Assembly (NCBI RefSeq): GCF_042665095.1
Contig: NZ_JBHTBV010000013.1
Length of the DNA stretch: 64,000 nucleotides
Source: Gordonibacter pamelaeae
Lineage (GTDB): Bacteria; Actinomycetota; Coriobacteriia; Coriobacteriales; Eggerthellaceae
Reading direction: 5' to 3' (one strand)
This document shows, piece by piece, positions 17,095-25,056 of the stretch (position 1 is its first letter; each line of letters begins with the position of its first letter). Under the pieces are notes generated by a model that saw only the letters and a program-made list of their open reading frames with translations, searched no databases and had not been told where the DNA came from. The translations under genes and the position numbers were made by a program.

Positions 17095-17138
17095 ACGCAC
17101 CGGTGCCGGGTAGCTGAATCGATACAAGGGGGTTCGCG

Positions 17139-17390
17139 ATGAGCGCTATCATCTGTCCGTTCTGCGGCAAGGAATCTGCTTCCGAGGACCATTGCACGAA
17201 GTGCCGCACGCGCTTCACCAAGGAGATCCGCGCTGCCGCCTTCACGGTGGACAACGACCCGCGCAGCGACCGGATAGGCCCCGTGTCCACGAAGACCGCC
17301 AAGATATTCTGCTGGATCGTGCTGGGGCTTTTGCTGGCGGCCTTCGTGCTGGCCACCGAGCTCACCGGCAACGGCGTTACCGGCCACTAG
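17139..17390 (+). CDS. Zinc-ribbon membrane protein of unknown function
   Basis: An 83-residue protein: an N-terminal zinc ribbon (CPFCG and CTKC, residues 6-21), a short polar stretch, one transmembrane helix (about 53-73, IFCWIVLGLLLAAFVLA), and a short tail. It would sit in the cytoplasmic membrane with the ribbon inside. No named family is recognised. A GGGGG ribosome binding site precedes the ATG. It is a single gene between the long inverted repeat and a bidirectional terminator. Confidence 0.65.
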   Translation: MSAIICPFCGKESASEDHCTKCRTRFTKEIRAAAFTVDNDPRSDRIGPVSTKTAKIFCWIVLGLLLAAFVLATELTGNGVTGH

Positions 17391-17461
17391 AGCGAGCGAG
17401 AGGCTTTCCGGGCGTCCTGCGTGCGCACCGTGCGGGGGTTCTCCTTCTATAAGGCGGCGGA

Positions 17462-17520
17462 GCGAACAGGCGAGCCTCCGCCCATGCGGCCGCCGCATAG
17501 GGACGCACTCGCCTGTTCGC
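17462..17520. terminator. Nested hairpins between convergent genes
   Basis: Perfect 13-bp arms GCGAACAGGCGAG (17462-17474) and complement (17508-17520) enclose an inner ATGCGG/CCGCAT hairpin. It lies between two convergent genes. Confidence 0.65.
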
Positions 17521-17564
17521 CTGCGGCTAGCGAGCGAGTGCGCCCCCTGCGTGCCCGTTCCGTC

Positions 17565-17903
17565 TTACCCCCGCTTCGCCTGCTCGTAGTCCTTGATGTC
17601 CTGCTTCGTGATGCCCACGCTCGCCTGGATGCCCCTGATCTCGTTGCCCGAGCGGGTGAAGTCCACGCTCGAGGTGCCGCCCAGGATGGCCAGGCCGATG
17701 CCGGCCATCATCATGGCGGCTCCCACGGCCATGTTGCCCACTTCCAGGATACCGCTCGTCTCCAGCCCCAGCTTCACCGTGACGAGCACGACGATGGCGG
17801 CGAGGGCGGCCGCGCACTTGATGAGGTCCTTGCGGCGGTTCGCCTTGAGGCGCTCGATGTCCTCGTACGCCTTCGCCTTGCGCTGGCTCATGCTTCTGCC
17901 CAT
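17565..17903 (-). CDS. Small two-helix membrane protein (paralogue of 23139-23435)
   Basis: A 112-residue protein: a basic N-terminal helix (ERLKANRRKDLIK), two hydrophobic segments (about residues 30-50 and 57-75), and a charged C-terminus. It shares this layout and the signature ERLKA-RR-DLIK...ALAA with the product of 23139-23435, so the two are paralogues. The function is unknown. The start at 17903 has an AAAGGA ribosome binding site; the second Met four codons in is possible. It lies downstream of, and on the same strand as, an OFA carrier, but two hairpins separate them. Confidence 0.65.
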   Translation of the reverse strand: MGRSMSQRKAKAYEDIERLKANRRKDLIKCAAALAAIVVLVTVKLGLETSGILEVGNMAVGAAMMMAGIGLAILGGTSSVDFTRSGNEIRGIQASVGITKQDIKDYEQAKRG

Positions 17904-17937
17904 AACGTGTCCTTTCCCCTGATCAGGATCGCGTGAT

Positions 17938-18020
17938 CCCCGTATGCACGGCCTCTCGTGCGGAAGAGGCCGTGCATACGGGGAACCGGCGGCCCGAGGA
18001 GGCGTCAGGCCGCCGGTTCC
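17938..18020 (-). terminator. Two tandem perfect hairpins after the OFA carrier gene
   Basis: First hairpin: 19-bp arms, 17938-17956 with 17965-17983. Second hairpin: 13-bp arms, 17982-17994 with 18008-18020. They sit just after the stop of the minus-strand carrier gene and before the small membrane protein gene. Confidence 0.85.
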
Positions 18021-18035
18021 CGCGAAGGCGCTCGC

Positions 18036-19343
18036 TTACGAGGCGGCGGCAGCCGCCTCGGGCCCCTCGACGTCGGCGGAGCTGCCGGAGGCCTTCGCCT
18101 TGCGGCCCTCCAGCATCTTCATGTCGCTGTTCCACTTCTTGGAGAACGGCAGCACGTCGGCCGCGGCCACGAGGGACAGCACGCCCATGACCATGAACAC
18201 GGCCAGGCGGTTGTCGCCGCCCACGGCGCCCTGCACCACGATGTTCAGGATGGAGCCGAACACGATGGCGAAGTTCGCCAGCGACAGGTTGAGCGGGTAC
18301 TTCTTGGCGCCGTAGCGCTGGCGGGCGAACGCCGAGGCCACCACGGGCACGCCGCCGTAGCAGAAGCCGCAGCAGAACGCGCCCACCACGTAGAGCACCG
18401 AGATGCCGGTGGTGAACGCGCCGATGATGCAGGCGCAGGCGGCCACGGCGATGAGGCCGTCCACCAGCATGGTGACCTTCACGTTCGTCTTGTCGTAGAT
18501 GATGCCGATGAGCACGCGCGCCAGGCCGTTGCAGGTGGAAACCAGGCCTACGAGCAGCGTGGCGAAGCCGGCGTCGAAGCCCACGGCTTGCGCGTCGGAG
18601 GCGCAGTTGCCGATGGTGGCCAGGCCGATGGCGATGACGATGATGGCCCAGACCCAGTACACGTAGAACGTGGAGGACTTGAGCGGCGTGTCCTGCTCGC
18701 CCGGGTCGTAGCCGGACGCGGTGGCCTTCTCGGGTGCCATGAGGGCCACGATGTTCGCCGGCGGGCGGCGCAGCGTGCAGGCCAGCACGACCACCACGAG
18801 CGCGGTGATCACGCCGATGGCCGCGAACACGGTGCCCAGGCCGAGCGTCGGCGCCAGGTTCACCGAGAGCGTCCCCAAGATGAGCGAGCCCAGGCCGAAG
18901 CCCATCATGAGCACGCCCGACGAGAAGCCCACCTTGTCGGGGAACCACACGTTGGTGGTGGCGATGACGGAGTTGTAGCCCACGCCCACGCCCAGGCCGC
19001 CCAGCACGCCGTAGCACAGGTACACCACGGTGATGCTGCCGTTGCCGAACAGGCCGGTGCCGGCGAAGCCGCAGAAGAACAGCGCCGCGGCCACGAACAG
19101 CGTGTTGCGCACGCCGATCTTGGCCTCGATCTGCGATCCGATGACGGCGCCGACGCAGAACGTGATCATCATGATGTTGAACGTGAGCCCCACGGCGGCC
19201 TTCTCGAGGCCGAACGTGGTGCAGATGGGGCCGGCGAACATGGAGAACGCGTAGATCAGTCCCAGAAACAGCAGCGTGAGCGTGGACAAGGCCAGGTAGA
19301 GCATGCGCTTGCTCTTTATCTGGCCGACGGTAAGGTCAGGCAT
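18036..19343 (-). CDS. MFS transporter, oxalate/formate antiporter (OFA) type
   Basis: A 435-residue, 12-helix carrier. Family features include YAFSMFAGPICTTFGL in helix 1 and its following loop, GGLGVGVGYN in helix 4, and WFPDKVGFSSG after it, all typical of the OFA group, whose members exchange small carboxylates. The C-terminal ~40 residues are a polar Ala/Glu-rich tail. The start at 19343 is chosen because GAGAGGGG lies 5 bases upstream. It is divergent from another OFA-type carrier at 19602, suggesting shared control. The substrate is unknown. Confidence 0.82.
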   Translation of the reverse strand: MPDLTVGQIKSKRMLYLALSTLTLLFLGLIYAFSMFAGPICTTFGLEKAAVGLTFNIMMITFCVGAVIGSQIEAKIGVRNTLFVAAALFFCGFAGTGLFGNGSITVVYLCYGVLGGLGVGVGYNSVIATTNVWFPDKVGFSSGVLMMGFGLGSLILGTLSVNLAPTLGLGTVFAAIGVITALVVVVLACTLRRPPANIVALMAPEKATASGYDPGEQDTPLKSSTFYVYWVWAIIVIAIGLATIGNCASDAQAVGFDAGFATLLVGLVSTCNGLARVLIGIIYDKTNVKVTMLVDGLIAVAACACIIGAFTTGISVLYVVGAFCCGFCYGGVPVVASAFARQRYGAKKYPLNLSLANFAIVFGSILNIVVQGAVGGDNRLAVFMVMGVLSLVAAADVLPFSKKWNSDMKMLEGRKAKASGSSADVEGPEAAAAAS

Positions 19344-19448
19344 GGATCCCCTCTCTTTCAATGGTTACACGCGCGCACGAACAGCGCGGGCATGCCGTGC
19401 GACATCGTATATTGTGCCGTGCGCGCGCGGGCGCGCGTATAGTCGTCC

Positions 19449-19509
19449 GTACTAGATGGACCCGTTTTCATACTCCTCACAGTAGGGGCGCTCCGCTTGC
19501 CGGTGGTAG
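19449..19509 (+). promoter_or_regulatory. Shared cis-element, copy 2 (between the divergent OFA carriers)
   Basis: GTACTAGAT (19449-19457), TTTTCATAC (19465-19473), GTAG (19482-19485), TTGCCG (19497-19502) and GTGGTAG (19503-19509) reproduce the blocks and spacing seen at 11649-11708. It ends 92 bases before the start codon of the plus-strand carrier. The likeness links this carrier to the dehydroxylase-type operon as one regulon. Confidence 0.6.
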
Positions 19510-19601
19510 GTTGCTGGACGAGTTGAAACGCGGGCGCGCGGTTGCGCGCAGCTTCCGTCCGGGGGCGTCGGCACCTCCGCCCGGAAACGTCGGGGGAGGC
19601 G

Positions 19602-20933
19602 ATGAGCGTGGCCGACATACGCAAGAACCGCTACGCCATCCTCGTGTGCGGCATCCTGACCATGCTCATGTTCGGCACGATCTACGCCTGGTCCATCTTC
19701 ATCCCCCCGCTCGAGGCCGAGTTCGGCTGGACGCGCAGCCAGACGTCGCTCGTGTTCTCCGTCGCCATGATCGGGCTGTCCTTCGGCATGCTGTCCATCG
19801 GGCCGCTCTCGAAGGTGCTCTCGCTGCGCACCTGCTTCGTCGCCTCGACCTCGCTCATCGTGGCAGGGCTGTTCTCGTGCCAGTTCATCACCGAGCTCTG
19901 GCAGCTCTACCTGTTCTACGGCGTGTGCTGCGGGCTGGGCTCGGGCATGAGCTACACGGTGTGGACCACGAACACGCTCGCCTGGTTCGGCGACAAAGTG
20001 GGGTTCGCCTCGGGCGTGCTGGTCATGGGCTTCGGCATGGGCGCGCTCGTGCTGGGCTCGCTGGCCTCGGCGCTCATCTACTCGCCGCTGGGCTGGCGCC
20101 TGGCGTTCGTGGCCATCGCCGCCTTGGCGCTCGTGGAAGCGCTGGTGGCCGTCAGCTTCATCCAGGAGCCGCCGCCGCATATCGCGGCGCTCAAGCCGAA
20201 GCGCGATGCGGTGGGCGTGAGCCTGCCCGGCTCGCGCACCGTGCGCGAGCCGTCGTTCTGGCTGTTCTGCATCTGGCGCAGCGTGGTCATGGGGGCGGGC
20301 GGCGCCGTGATCGCCGAGGCGTCCGTCATGATGACGGGCATCGGGTCGTCCGTCGCGTTTGCCACGGCGGCCGTGGGCGCGCTCGGGCTGGGCAACGGGT
20401 TCGGGCGGCCGCTCGGCGGCATCCTGTACGACCGCATCGGGCAGAACCGCACGCTGGTGGTGCTCCCGGCGCTGGCGCTGGCCGTGTCGGTGGGCATGGC
20501 GGCGGCGTACTGGTTCGAGGTGCCGTGGCTGTTCGCGCCGTTCCTGCTCGTCGAGGGGCTGCTGTACGGCATGTACGCGGCCATCAACACCTCGTACATG
20601 CGCACGACGTTCGGACAGCGCGACCTGGCCATGAACACCGGCATCAGCGCCGTGGTGCTGGCGCCGTTCAACCTGGTGTTCCCGCTGGTGGCCGCAGCGC
20701 TCTTCGAGTGGACGGGCGGCTACGAGGCGTTCTTCGTCATCGTGCCCGCCTTCGCGCTGCTGTCGCTTCTATGCGGCGCGCTGTGCAAGCCGGCGAACGT
20801 GCGGCTGCAGGAGAAGTACGGGGTGGCGGAGCCGGCCTTGGCGGGGGCCGCCGTGGGGGAGACGAGGGAGAGGAGCGCCGATGGCGTGGGGCAAAGGGCA
20901 GATCGCGAAGCAGGCGTTGCGCACCGCGCCTGA
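19602..20933 (+). CDS. MFS transporter, OFA-like type
   Basis: A 443-residue, 12-helix carrier with OFA features: GTIYAWSIFIPPLEAEFGW at helix 1, GLGSGMSYT in helix 4, WFGDKVGFASG after it, and GNGFGRPLGGILYDR in the second half. The ATG at 19602 is chosen because GGGGGAGG lies 5 bases upstream. The last ~18 codons overlap the next gene by 53 bases, and the polar tail they encode is probably dispensable. A cis-element shared with the dehydroxylase-type operon precedes it, so it may carry a substrate or product of that pathway. Confidence 0.82.
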   Translation: MSVADIRKNRYAILVCGILTMLMFGTIYAWSIFIPPLEAEFGWTRSQTSLVFSVAMIGLSFGMLSIGPLSKVLSLRTCFVASTSLIVAGLFSCQFITELWQLYLFYGVCCGLGSGMSYTVWTTNTLAWFGDKVGFASGVLVMGFGMGALVLGSLASALIYSPLGWRLAFVAIAALALVEALVAVSFIQEPPPHIAALKPKRDAVGVSLPGSRTVREPSFWLFCIWRSVVMGAGGAVIAEASVMMTGIGSSVAFATAAVGALGLGNGFGRPLGGILYDRIGQNRTLVVLPALALAVSVGMAAAYWFEVPWLFAPFLLVEGLLYGMYAAINTSYMRTTFGQRDLAMNTGISAVVLAPFNLVFPLVAAALFEWTGGYEAFFVIVPAFALLSLLCGALCKPANVRLQEKYGVAEPALAGAAVGETRERSADGVGQRADREAGVAHRA

Positions 20934-22278
20934 GGACTACGCCGCGTTCGAGGCCGTGAGCCTGGCCGGGCGCGACGGCGTGCGCGTGCTGGACGTGGGG
21001 TGCTTCGACGGGTTCAACACCTACCTCAAGTTCGCGCCCTATGCGGGCGTGGCGCGCGTCGTGGGCGTGGACCCGCTGCCCGAGGCCGTGGCCGAGGCGG
21101 CGGCGCGCGCGGCCGGCGACGCGCGGTTCTCGTTCGCGTGCTCGTCGTTCGAGGACTACGAGCCCGAGGCGGGCGAGCGTTTCGACCTGGTGTACTTCTC
21201 CCACGTGCTGCAGCACCTGCCCGACGCGCAGGCCGCGCTCGCCAAGGCGTGCCGGCTGCTCGCGCCCGGCGGCTTCGTGGTGGTGAAGACCACCGACGAT
21301 GCCGCGAAGCTGTCGTACCCCGATCACGAGCAGGTCATGCGCCGGCTGTTCGGGCTCTACGAGCGCCACGTGCTGCCGAACACCCCGCACACCGCCTGCA
21401 CGGACCGCTACAACGGCGAGAAGTGCTACACGCTCATGAGGCGCGCGGGGCTGGGCAACGTGACGGTCCGGCAGTTCGCGGCCGACACGTGCGGCAAGTC
21501 GCGCGAGGAGCGCCGCGCTCTGTTCGAGCGCTGCGTCTACTTCCGTCGCAACGTGCCCGCGTGCGTTGACGGGAACGTGGCCGAAGAGATCCGCGCGCTT
21601 GCGGATGCCTGGGGTGCCTTGTTCGACCAGGACGACTACTACTTCGTCACCCAGTCGTTCGTGGCCATCGGCCAGAAGCCGCAGGAAGGGGCCCCGCCCT
21701 GGAAGTACGCCGGCCCCGCGTTCGGATCGGCGCCCGAGGCGCTTCCCAAGATGCACGACGCCCAAGCGGAAGCGCTTCCGTGCGACGGGCCGCCGCTTGC
21801 ATCCGCGGAGGCGTCCGCCCGGCCGCCCGCTCCTGCTGTTGCCGTCCGCCCGCTCGCCGAGCAGGACCTCGGCGCGGTCATGGCCATCGAGATAGCCTCG
21901 TTCCGCGACCCGTGGACGCCGCTCGCGTTCGCGCTCGACCTGCGCCACAACCCCTGCGCGCACTACACGGCGGCTTTCACCGAGAGCGGGCTGGCGGGGT
22001 ACCTGGGATGGTGGGGCGCTCCCGAGGGCGCCGCCATCGTGCGCGTGGCCGTGGACCCCGCTCGGCGCAAGGCGGGCGTCGGGCGCGCCCTCGTGGAGCA
22101 GGCGGTGCGGGACGCCCGTGCCGGCGGCCACGGCGTCCTCACGTTGGAGGTGCGCGCGGGCAACGCGCAGGCGCGCGGCTTCTATGCGCGCCTGGGCTTC
22201 CAGGAGGTGGCGGTGCGGCCGGCCTACTACGAGGACCCGCCCGACGATGCCGTGGTCATGGCGCTCCCGCTGGAGTGA
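20881..22278 (+). CDS. Fusion: SAM methyltransferase + RimI-type N-acetyltransferase
   Basis: A 465-residue protein with two domains. Residues ~1-260 are a class I methyltransferase: motif I is VLDVGCFDGFNT, with VVGVDPLPEAV and FDLVYFSHVLQHLP further on, in the style of CmoB-like enzymes. After a ~50-residue low-complexity linker, residues ~317-465 are a GNAT domain of the RimI family, with VDPARRKAGVGRALVEQA (acetyl-CoA loop) and the NAQARGFYARLGF end. RimI acetylates ribosomal protein S18; the target here is unknown. A GAGAGGAG site precedes the ATG inside the end of the carrier gene, so it may be co-expressed with it. Confidence 0.78.
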   Translation: MAWGKGQIAKQALRTAPEDYAAFEAVSLAGRDGVRVLDVGCFDGFNTYLKFAPYAGVARVVGVDPLPEAVAEAAARAAGDARFSFACSSFEDYEPEAGERFDLVYFSHVLQHLPDAQAALAKACRLLAPGGFVVVKTTDDAAKLSYPDHEQVMRRLFGLYERHVLPNTPHTACTDRYNGEKCYTLMRRAGLGNVTVRQFAADTCGKSREERRALFERCVYFRRNVPACVDGNVAEEIRALADAWGALFDQDDYYFVTQSFVAIGQKPQEGAPPWKYAGPAFGSAPEALPKMHDAQAEALPCDGPPLASAEASARPPAPAVAVRPLAEQDLGAVMAIEIASFRDPWTPLAFALDLRHNPCAHYTAAFTESGLAGYLGWWGAPEGAAIVRVAVDPARRKAGVGRALVEQAVRDARAGGHGVLTLEVRAGNAQARGFYARLGFQEVAVRPAYYEDPPDDAVVMALPLE

Positions 22279-22308
22279 GCGCCGCGGGCGCGCTATTCGG
22301 CTCGGCGC

Positions 22309-22334
22309 GCTGCCGTCTCCTAGGCGGCGGCAGC
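22309..22334. terminator. Weak hairpin between convergent genes
   Basis: GCTGCCG (22309-22315) pairs with CGGCAGC (22328-22334). It lies between the fusion gene and the convergent LemA-like gene; there is only a short T run after it. Confidence 0.4.
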
Positions 22335-22338
22335 GGGT

Positions 22339-22998
22339 TTATCGGCCGGCTTCCTCGGTGATGGTGTCCGACATGCCCACGGCCCACAGCATGTAGGCGT
22401 TCATGATGCGCGGCGACTTGTCGGCCAGGGTCTCGGTGTCGGCGGCGCTGGCCACCTCGCTCGCGCTGCGCAGGTGCTGTGGCCGGTAGGGCGGCCGCGG
22501 GGCGTAATGCGCGCGCCTCGCCACGAGCAGGGCGGGGAACGTCACGCCGGCGTTGTTGTACATGGTGGCGGCGTTGTTGTACAGGCGCTCGCAAGTGGGC
22601 AGGAGGCGGTCGGCCTCGTGCAGCTGCCCGATCGCCTCATGGGCGCAGTCGAGCGCGGCGATGCGCCGCATGTCGGCCACGGCGGAGAAGGAGCGCCACG
22701 CCCGGGCAAGCGCGCTGTCGGCCTCGGTGGCTGCTTCGGGCCCGTCCGCTCCCCGGCAGGCGGCCAGGGCTTGGCGGATGTCGGCGGTGGGCGCGTCTGC
22801 AAGCTCCCCGGCTGCATCCAGGGCATCGAGGAGGCGCAGGGAGGCATCCAAGCGCGCGGTTCGCTGCTCCTGCACGCGTCGCCAGGCGTCGCCGGCTTCC
22901 TCGTCGAGCCTTTGCAGGTTGCGGTAGAGCAGGATCATGATGGTGGTGAACCCGGTGGCGAGTACGACGAACGGCACGAGAATCGGCATGATAGACAT
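22339..22998 (-). CDS. LemA family-like membrane-anchored protein
   Basis: A 219-residue protein with one N-terminal transmembrane helix (about residues 5-25) and a long helical cytoplasmic or extracytoplasmic domain. Near residue 145 it has YNNAATMYNNAGVTFPALLVARR, which matches the LemA hallmark Y-N-x-x-V-x-x-Y-N-x5-F-P. The region before it is divergent from classical LemA. The function of LemA proteins is not settled. A GAAGGGGG site precedes the ATG. It converges on the fusion gene. Confidence 0.65.
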   Translation of the reverse strand: MSIMPILVPFVVLATGFTTIMILLYRNLQRLDEEAGDAWRRVQEQRTARLDASLRLLDALDAAGELADAPTADIRQALAACRGADGPEAATEADSALARAWRSFSAVADMRRIAALDCAHEAIGQLHEADRLLPTCERLYNNAATMYNNAGVTFPALLVARRAHYAPRPPYRPQHLRSASEVASAADTETLADKSPRIMNAYMLWAVGMSDTITEEAGR

Positions 22999-23104
22999 GA
23001 TGGCCCCCTTCGGAGTCGGCTGACGCCGCCATTATACGAAGGGGGCCCGGGGAAACCCTACCACTTCTGGTATGGTTCTGGAGTATGAAGTGGCACCGTG
23101 GCGC

Positions 23105-23131
23105 CCGTGCCGGGATGCTCGTCCGGCACGG
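23105..23131 (-). terminator. Terminator of the small membrane protein gene
   Basis: Perfect 9-bp arms CCGTGCCGG (23105-23113) and CCGGCACGG (23123-23131), just after the stop of the minus-strand gene at 23139. Confidence 0.6.
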
Positions 23132-23138
23132 TGATCGC

Positions 23139-23435
23139 CTAGAGCCCGGCGCGCGTGCGCACCTCGTCGATGCTGCGGCCGCACTTCGACAAGTCTCGGC
23201 CTGCCGAGCCTGCGAAGATGGCCAGGATGAACGCCGAGATCCACATCGCGCCGTTCACCACCATGTTGTCCGCCTCGATGATGCCGGCGTTCTCGAGCAT
23301 CGGCTTTCCCAGCAAGATGAGCATCATGGCGGCAAGGGCTGCCAATATCTTTATGAGGTCGAGGCGCCGCCGTGCCTTGAGCCGCTCGATCTCGGCGCGC
23401 GCCTTCTCGATGCGCCCGTTGCCCTTCTTGCCCAT
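23139..23435 (-). CDS. Small two-helix membrane protein (paralogue of 17565-17903)
   Basis: A 98-residue protein with a basic N-terminal helix (ERLKARRRLDLIK), two hydrophobic segments (about residues 31-50 and 58-78) and a polar tail. It is clearly related to the product of 17565-17903. The function is unknown. An AAGGAGG site precedes the ATG at 23435. It may be transcribed with the upstream SpoVA-like gene, 61 bases away. Confidence 0.65.
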   Translation of the reverse strand: MGKKGNGRIEKARAEIERLKARRRLDLIKILAALAAMMLILLGKPMLENAGIIEADNMVVNGAMWISAFILAIFAGSAGRDLSKCGRSIDEVRTRAGL

Positions 23436-23496
23436 GCGGGCCTCCTTCTCCCTCGAACCGGTCTGCCTGGTGCGTCCGGGGCCGTTGCCTGCCGCC

Positions 23497-24450
23497 TTAG
23501 CCTATCGAGCGGTCCACGGCCTCCTCGGCCACGGCCATGGGCACCGCCCCGGCCGATGCGACGAGGGGCGTGCCGGCTGCGCCGGGCACGATGTCGTCGA
23601 GCTCGTCCATGAGGTGCTGTGCCTTCATGCGATGCACCTCATGGATGGGCGTGCGGCCGAACTTCGCGTTGTAGATGAGGAACGTTGCCAAGCCGGTGAA
23701 GAACAGGCCCGCCACCGCCAGGAAGAACGATCCCAAGTGAGCGAGGCCCTCGCCCATCTCGCCCATCGCGAACGACACGCCCACATTGTACATGTTGTAG
23801 CCGCCCACGGGGATCATGACGCTGAAGCCCTGCCCGGCGAAGTTTGTAAGCGCGCCCGACACGCCGAGCGGCGCGAGGATGGCGCCGCAGAACCATGCCG
23901 TGAGCAGGATCCACACGGGCTGGCACTTCGGCGTGATGCCCTTCACCACCAAATACACCACCTGGAACAGCGCGCACAGCCCGCCGCCCACCAGGAAGGC
24001 CAGCGGGAACACCATCGCGGTCGTGTTCTTCTCAACAACCACGAGCGGCTCCGTGCCCATGGAGCCGCAGATGAAGCCGAACAGGATGCTCAACGCGGCA
24101 GCCACGGCGTTGAACCAGATGACCAGCCACAAGCCCTGCCACACCGCCTTGCCCGCGGTGGCGTTCTGCTTCGTCCAGGGTCCCACCATCTTCATGCCCA
24201 CGGCCATGGCGAAGCCCGAGAACGGCAGCAGCGCGCCGAACGTGCCCCATTCCTCGACCAGCTGGTAGTTGGCGAAGCCGCCCAGCATGCAGCCGATGAT
24301 GCCCATGCTGATGAGCGTCGATCCGCCGATGAAGAACTGCATGGGCGTGCCGGTGAGCACGTTCGTCCACACGGTAACGAGCGCCTGGGCGACGAGTGCG
24401 AGCACACCGCCGATCAGAAAACTGTAGATCACGGTCTTGTAGGCTTTCAT
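23497..24450 (-). CDS. Polytopic membrane protein, SpoVA-like N-terminal half
   Basis: A 317-residue protein with about eight hydrophobic segments and a 50-residue polar C-terminus. The first ~110 residues (FLIGGVLALVAQAL, then SMGIIGCMLGGFANYQLVEEWGTFGALLPFSGFA) resemble the SpoVAC/SpoVAEb proteins that move dipicolinate during spore formation. No sporulation genes are visible here and the apparent host group is not known to form spores, so it probably has another transport role. The start is placed at 24450, where GGGGG lies 11 bases upstream; the longer frame has an unlikely Ser/Pro-rich extension. The likeness is moderate. Confidence 0.6.
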   Translation of the reverse strand: MKAYKTVIYSFLIGGVLALVAQALVTVWTNVLTGTPMQFFIGGSTLISMGIIGCMLGGFANYQLVEEWGTFGALLPFSGFAMAVGMKMVGPWTKQNATAGKAVWQGLWLVIWFNAVAAALSILFGFICGSMGTEPLVVVEKNTTAMVFPLAFLVGGGLCALFQVVYLVVKGITPKCQPVWILLTAWFCGAILAPLGVSGALTNFAGQGFSVMIPVGGYNMYNVGVSFAMGEMGEGLAHLGSFFLAVAGLFFTGLATFLIYNAKFGRTPIHEVHRMKAQHLMDELDDIVPGAAGTPLVASAGAVPMAVAEEAVDRSIG

Positions 24451-24667
24451 CGAAGCAATACCCCCTGTAGGTTCCGATAACGTGACGTGCGCGAAAGCGC
24501 GAGACGCCGCCATTGTACCGGCGCGCGAGGGGGAGGGTATCGACCCGTGCGTACTAGCCCCTGTTGATTTTCGTCCACACGAGGGGATGAATCGTGCTGC
24601 GTTGCTGGGAAAATCCCAGGTGGGAATGCTGATGGGGAAGGATGGCGAAAGCGCTGGAAAGCAGGAG

Positions 24668-24694
24668 AGCCGGAAACGCGGCACGTTTCCGGCT
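24668..24694. terminator. Terminator-like hairpin
   Basis: Perfect 11-bp arms AGCCGGAAACG (24668-24678) and CGTTTCCGGCT (24684-24694), extended by CAGG/CCTG past a two-base bulge. It probably ends transcription of the minus-strand DUF2798-like gene. Confidence 0.55.
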
Positions 24695-24984
24695 CCTGTG
24701 TTTCAGACCTCTTCCAGTATAAGATGATATCTACTATTAGGCAATACCCGCAGAGATGATTTTTTCGCTAACCGAAAATTCACGTCGTTCTGCGGAATTG
24801 CCGTCTCCGTCTTGCGGCCCCATCGCGGCGCAAGCGTTGGGCGGAAGGCGGCAAGGGGGGGCGTCGCGCCCTCCTCTGGTCGGGTTGCCGGTCCGGCGCG
24901 CGCGGGAAACCTTGTCTGTCGAGAGCGGCCACGAAACGGGGATTTCGTCGCATGGTCAGGATAGGGGGTGCGGGTCGAAACAGA

Positions 24985-25000
24985 TGTTTCACGTGAAACA
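24985..25000. other. parS site (ParB-binding palindrome), second copy
   Basis: TGTTTCACGTGAAACA, identical to the site at 2457-2472 and 22.5 kb away from it. It lies in an intergenic gap. Confidence 0.9.
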
Positions 25001-25056
25001 TCTGTTCGTTGATCAAAGGCGGCTGGCCGACGCTTCAGGCAGACGGGCGAGGGGCG

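Larger units (their letters stand above)
24451..25056. other. 600-base intergenic region containing parS
   Basis: Between two minus-strand genes. It holds a terminator-like hairpin (24668-24694) and a perfect parS site (24985-25000). A short open frame at 24482-24727 has no ribosome binding site or family likeness and is not called as a gene. Confidence 0.5.

Noticed and set aside
24551..24580. GTACTAG followed by TTTTC, resembling the shared cis-element
   Set aside because: The first block matches, but TTTTCATAC is replaced by TTTTCGTCC and the downstream blocks are missing, so I did not count it as a copy.
24482..24727. Open frame of 81 codons in the parS-containing gap
   Set aside because: No ribosome binding site, and its 3' part crosses a terminator-like hairpin; composition is not gene-like.
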